Source: Mycobacteriales bacterium (GTDB taxonomy: Bacteria; Actinomycetota; Actinomycetes; BP-191). From it: 42,898 nt of DNA. A program made the position numbers and the translations under genes. Each line of letters starts with the position of its first letter. Position 1 is the first letter of the stretch. Shown piece after piece: positions 40,198 through 42,898 of the stretch. The stretch covers positions 1-42,898 of the forward strand of contig DASTMB010000020.1 of NCBI GenBank assembly GCA_035714365.1, read 5' to 3'. The notes beneath the pieces are model-generated. The model made no database searches, was not told the origin of the DNA, and worked only from the letters and a program-made list of their open reading frames with translations.

Positions 40198-40234
40198 ACA
40201 AAGACCCGGCGCCCCTACAACGCCGGGTCCTTGT
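40198..40234. terminator. Bidirectional terminator between NTF2-like and GlsB genes
   Basis: Arms 40203-40211 and 40221-40229 pair over 9 bp, with four further pairs outside one mismatch; the loop is 9 nt. A/T-rich flanks (ACAAAG, CTTGT) lie on both sides, so it can stop the NTF2-like transcript and the convergent GlsB transcript. Confidence 0.7.
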
Positions 40235-40246
40235 CCTTCAAGCGGT

Positions 40247-40498
40247 CTAGATGTGGCTGCGCCTCGTCGTCCGGCGCAGCACGAGCAGCAGCACGACGGC
40301 GGTCACCAGGCCGGTGAAGAAGCCGGGGGCGTCGTCGTGGAACACCGCGCGCCCGACCAGGCCGCCGACGATGGTGCCGACGATGCCGAGCAGGATGGTC
40401 GCGCCGATGCTCATGGAGTCGCGGCCCGGGACGAGCAGGCGCGCGAGCGCGCCGACGACCAGGCCCATGAGGACGAGTCCGATGATGGTGCCGATCAC
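40247..40498 (-). CDS. GlsB/YeaQ/YmgE family membrane protein
   Basis: The 83-residue protein has three membrane helices with the family patterns GTIIGLVLMGLVVGALARLL, PGRDSMSIGATILLGIVGTI and GGLVGRAVF. GlsB-like proteins are general-stress-associated membrane proteins; their mechanism is unknown. The GTG 40498 start has GGAGG 8 bp upstream. The 111 bp upstream contain an AT-rich GGAAACTTTTTCC stretch (40576-40588), unusual here, possibly part of a promoter. Confidence 0.92.
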   Translation of the reverse strand: MIGTIIGLVLMGLVVGALARLLVPGRDSMSIGATILLGIVGTIVGGLVGRAVFHDDAPGFFTGLVTAVVLLLVLRRTTRRSHI

Positions 40499-40609
40499 GT
40501 GTGGTGCCTCCGGGTGCCGCGGGGTGGCTTCGCTACGCGGCATTCCCGGCGCGCGGGCGGCTATGCACGCGGGCGCGGAAACTTTTTCCTGACGGCGGGG
40601 ACAGCCTCG

Positions 40610-40834
40610 CTACAGGCGCCCGAACCCGACGCGGCGGTCGTCCGGCTTCGCCATCTCGACGTAGGCGATCTTGTCGACGGGCACGACGACGCGGCTGCCC
40701 TTCTCGTCGACGAGGCTGAACACGCCGCCGTCGACGATCGCCTTGCTCAACGTCTTCTCGATGTCCTCGGCGCTCTTGTCCGTCTCCACGACGAGCTCGC
40801 GGGGCGCGTAGAGCACGCCGATCTTGACCTCCAC
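40610..40834 (-). CDS. DUF3107 family protein (TB9.4-like)
   Basis: The 74-residue protein matches DUF3107: VKIGVLYAPRELVVETDKSA at the N-terminus, GGVFSLVDEKGSRVVVP and VDKIAYVEMA near the end. It is conserved across actinobacteria next to the TetR/FasR-type regulator (Rv3208A with Rv3208 in M. tuberculosis, from memory). Function unknown; the fold looks like a small beta-rich unit. GTG 40834 has a GGAGG ribosome site. The TetR gene lies 100 bp upstream on the same strand. Confidence 0.93.
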   Translation of the reverse strand: MEVKIGVLYAPRELVVETDKSAEDIEKTLSKAIVDGGVFSLVDEKGSRVVVPVDKIAYVEMAKPDDRRVGFGRL

Positions 40835-40934
40835 CAGGTACCTCCGCGTCGTCGGGTCGTTCTCGTGCCGAGGCTAGCCGATGCGGGTGCCGCCCCGCCC
40901 GCCCGCGCGCTACGCCCTGCGCGAACTCGCCGCG

Positions 40935-41582
40935 CTACGTCGTGCGCGGGCCGCGGGACAGGCCGCGCCAGGCGAGCGCGGAGAGCAGCTCGACGGCGCG
41001 TTCCTTGGGGACCTCGCCGCCGCTGGCGAGCCACCAGCGGGCGGTGACCTCGGCGAGGCCGGTGAGGCCGACGGAGAGCAGCCGGGCCTCGGCGGCGCCG
41101 ACGCCGGTGTCCTTCGCGATGGTGTCGGCGATGGCGGTGACGCAGGACTCCATCGCGTGCTCGACGCGGTCGCTGACGGCGGGCTCGTTGCGCAGGTCGC
41201 TCTCGAACACCAGCCGGTACGCCGCGCCGTCGCCCTCCACGAAGTCGAAGTAGGTGCCGATGGCGCCGCGGACGCGGTCGCGGTTGTCGTCGGTGGCCTC
41301 GAGCGCGGCGCGGACCTGGCGGACGAGCGCGCCGACGTGCTCGTCGAGCAGCGCGAGGTACAGGTCGAGCTTGCTCGGGAAGTGCTGGTAGAGCACCGGC
41401 TTGCTGACGCCGGCGTGCTCGGCGATGTCGTCCATCAACGCCGCGTGGTAGCCCTGCGCGACGAAGATCTCCTGCGCGGCGGTGAGGAGCTGGGCGCGGC
41501 GAGCGTTGCGGGGGAGGCGGCCGCCGCGCGGGGTGGCCGCGCGCTTCGCGGGCACCGCCGGCCGGCGTTGCGCCTGCGCCAT
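40935..41582 (-). CDS. TetR family regulator (FasR/Rv3208-like)
   Basis: The 215-residue protein has an N-terminal TetR HTH (LLTAAQEIFVAQGYHAALMD, then GVSKPVLYQHFPSKLDLYLAL) and a ligand-binding domain with VEGDGAAYRLVFESDLRNEP. By neighbourhood (DUF3107, ferritin-like, rhlE) it corresponds to M. tuberculosis Rv3208, the fatty-acid regulator FasR that senses long acyl-CoAs, but the identification is by synteny and general similarity. The basic N-terminal extension (about 25 residues) may add DNA contacts. ATG 41582 faces an acyl-CoA dehydrogenase gene across an 87 bp promoter region. Confidence 0.9.
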   Translation of the reverse strand: MAQAQRRPAVPAKRAATPRGGRLPRNARRAQLLTAAQEIFVAQGYHAALMDDIAEHAGVSKPVLYQHFPSKLDLYLALLDEHVGALVRQVRAALEATDDNRDRVRGAIGTYFDFVEGDGAAYRLVFESDLRNEPAVSDRVEHAMESCVTAIADTIAKDTGVGAAEARLLSVGLTGLAEVTARWWLASGGEVPKERAVELLSALAWRGLSRGPRTT

Positions 41583-41616
41583 CGTCGCCTCCTCCTCCCT
41601 GGTGCTGGCAGCGTAT

Positions 41617-41632
41617 GCTACCCGCCAGTAAC
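41617..41632. promoter_or_regulatory. Candidate TetR operator GCTACCCGCCAGTAAC
   Basis: An imperfect dyad with core TAC-N6-GTA lies in the divergent region between the TetR gene and the acyl-CoA dehydrogenase gene. It resembles the TAC...GTA type of acyl-CoA-responsive TetR sites. A TATGCT hexamer (41614-41619) overlaps it and may be the -10. Confidence 0.4.
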
Positions 41633-41669
41633 ATCCGTGCACTGCCCCGTCCAGCCCGGAGGTCCTCCC

Positions 41670-42878
41670 GTGTCGTTCTCGCTCGCCCTCACCGAGGAGC
41701 AGGTGGCCACGCAGAAGTGGGCGCACGAGTTCGCGGAGCGGGAGGTCCGGACCGTCGCGAGCCACTACGACGAGACCGAGGACTTCCCCTGGCCGGTCGT
41801 CGAGAAGGCCCGCGAGGTCGGCCTCTACGGCCTGGAGTACTACCAGATGGCCGGCGCCGACGAGACCGGCCTCACCTCCGCGATCGTGTCGGAGGAGATG
41901 ACCTGGGGCTGCGCCGGCATCGCCCTCGCCGTCTTCGGCACCGGCCTCGCGCTGGCCGGCCTGGCCGGCTCCGGCACCCCCGAGCAGTTCGCCCAGTGGG
42001 CGCCGCGGATGTTCGAGAAGGAGGACGGCTCGCTGGCGCTCGGCGCGTTCGGCGTCACCGAGCCCGGCGCCGGCTCCGACGTCTCCTCGCTGCGCACCAA
42101 GGCCGAGAAGGTCGAGGGCGGGTGGGTCCTCAACGGCACGAAGGTCTTCATCACCAACGGCGGCATCGCCGACGTGCACGTCATCGTCGCCACCGTCGAC
42201 CCGACCCTCGGCCACAAGGGGCAGGCGACGTTCGTCATCCCGCCCGGCACCGAGGGCATCGCCGGCGGCAAGAAGGAGAAGAAGCTCGGCATCCGTGCCT
42301 CGCACACCGCCGAGGTGATCCTCACCGACTGCTTCGTGCCCGACGAGTGCCTGCTCGGCGGGGAGGACGTGCTGCGCCGCAAGATGGAGTCCGCCAAGAC
42401 CGGCCAGTCGACCCGCAAGTCCGGCGCGCTGTCGACGTTCGAGGCGACCCGGCCGCTCGTCGGCGCGCAGGCGCTCGGCATCGCGCGGGCGGCGTTCGAG
42501 TTCTCGCGCGACTACGCGAAGGAGCGGATGGCGTTCGGGAAGCCGATCATCAGCAACCAGGGCATCGCCTTCAAGCTCGCCGACATGGCGATGGAGATCG
42601 ACTGCGCCCGGCTGCTCGTCTGGCGCGCGGCGTGGATGGGCCGCAACTTCGTGCCGTTCCGCCAGGCCGAGGGCTCGATGTCGAAGCTGAAGGCCGGCGA
42701 GGTCGCCGTGAAGGTCACCGACGAGGCGATCCAGATCCTCGGCGGGTACGGCTACATCAAGGACTACCCCGTCGAGAAGTGGCACCGCGACTCGAAGATC
42801 TACTGCATCTTCGAGGGCACGAGCGAGATCCAGCGCCTCGTCATCTCCCGCGCCGTCGCGGCCGCTTCCGGGTCCTAG
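41670..42878 (+). CDS. Acyl-CoA dehydrogenase
   Basis: FAD-dependent dehydrogenase of 402 residues. Landmarks are FGVTEPGAGSDVSSLRTKAE, LNGTKVFITNGGIADV, ERMAFGKPIISNQGIAFKLA, LGGYGYIKDYPVEKWHRDS and FEGTSEIQ, with Glu in the usual catalytic place. A Lys-rich insert (GGKKEKKLGI) and the KMESAKTGQSTRKSG loop differ from the first dehydrogenase in this window. GTG 41670 is preceded by GGAGG. It is divergent from the FasR-like TetR gene, so it is plausibly under that regulator. The substrate is unknown. Confidence 0.95.
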   Translation: MSFSLALTEEQVATQKWAHEFAEREVRTVASHYDETEDFPWPVVEKAREVGLYGLEYYQMAGADETGLTSAIVSEEMTWGCAGIALAVFGTGLALAGLAGSGTPEQFAQWAPRMFEKEDGSLALGAFGVTEPGAGSDVSSLRTKAEKVEGGWVLNGTKVFITNGGIADVHVIVATVDPTLGHKGQATFVIPPGTEGIAGGKKEKKLGIRASHTAEVILTDCFVPDECLLGGEDVLRRKMESAKTGQSTRKSGALSTFEATRPLVGAQALGIARAAFEFSRDYAKERMAFGKPIISNQGIAFKLADMAMEIDCARLLVWRAAWMGRNFVPFRQAEGSMSKLKAGEVAVKVTDEAIQILGGYGYIKDYPVEKWHRDSKIYCIFEGTSEIQRLVISRAVAAASGS

Positions 42879-42886
42879 TCGGGGCC

Positions 42887-42898
42887 GGGGGGGGGGGG
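42887..42898. other. Poly-G run at the window end
   Basis: The window ends with 12 consecutive G bases, 9 bp after the dehydrogenase stop codon. Two-colour sequencing or contig-end artefact is more likely than biology. Confidence 0.6.

Noticed and set aside
40067-40246. Possible tRNA or small RNA gene
   Set aside because: The hairpins do not form a cloverleaf and lack T-loop and anticodon signatures; terminator function explains them.

Overview
The window looks like chromosomal backbone of a high-GC actinobacterium. The sequence is very GC-rich, GTG starts are common, neighbouring genes often overlap by 1-4 bp (GTGA/ATGA), and two gene neighbourhoods match conserved actinobacterial loci as I recall them. 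Positions 1-10 kb resemble the M. tuberculosis Rv1221-Rv1232c region (sigma-E regulator, htrA, tatB, mrp, DUF1003, MgtE-like protein). Positions 35.9-41.6 kb resemble Rv3208-Rv3211 (TetR/FasR-type regulator, DUF3107, ferritin-like protein, rhlE helicase). The genus cannot be named from sequence alone. I see no rRNA, tRNA, CRISPR array, insertion sequence or prophage.

Layout. 1-10 kb: tail of a probable sigma-E regulator, HtrA, TatB, Mrp, a divergent YceI/MarR pair with three dyad operators, a type II/IV secretion ATPase fused to zinc ribbons and a receiver domain, a three-gene matrixin metalloprotease operon, DUF1003 and a soluble MgtE-like protein. 10-18.2 kb: PhzF, a split-barrel-like protein and an EamA transporter sharing one symmetric -10, then a CitE-type lyase, a small regulator, an acyl-CoA dehydrogenase, a small secreted Cys peptide, an eRF1/Balon-like protein, a SUFU-domain protein and a MaoC dehydratase. 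18.2-21 kb: a compound palindromic element, Nudix, two tiny membrane proteins, a second paired-arm inverted repeat, a zinc-ribbon protein and a secreted protein. 21-27 kb: a coupled TldD/PmbA/MerR operon and a large secreted propeller-FnIII-PKD-PPC protein. 27-35.9 kb: PHP phosphoesterase, MarC, PD-(D/E)XK nuclease, secreted protein, aminotransferase, DUF2236, ABM monooxygenase, SDR, alpha/beta hydrolase, phosphodiesterase, Cys-rich protein. 35.9-42.9 kb: DEAD-box helicase, subtilase, ferritin-like protein, NTF2-like protein, GlsB, DUF3107, TetR and a second acyl-CoA dehydrogenase.

Themes. Envelope quality control and secretion (HtrA, TatB, matrixin, subtilase, secretion ATPase) sit beside acyl-CoA metabolism. 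The lyase, dehydrogenase and MaoC set recalls the mycobacterial leucine/itaconate catabolic genes. Translation stress is represented by the Balon-like factor and the cold-shock-type helicase.

Most striking points: the secretion ATPase-zinc ribbon-receiver fusion; a helicase whose full N-terminus needs a CTG (or similar) start; a self-complementary ACTATAGT serving two divergent leaderless genes; a recurrent TA-N3-T box 6-8 nt before start codons; and two inverted-repeat elements in which each arm is itself a hairpin. No gap exceeds 300 bp. No wholly new multi-gene defence or biosynthetic system could be demonstrated.
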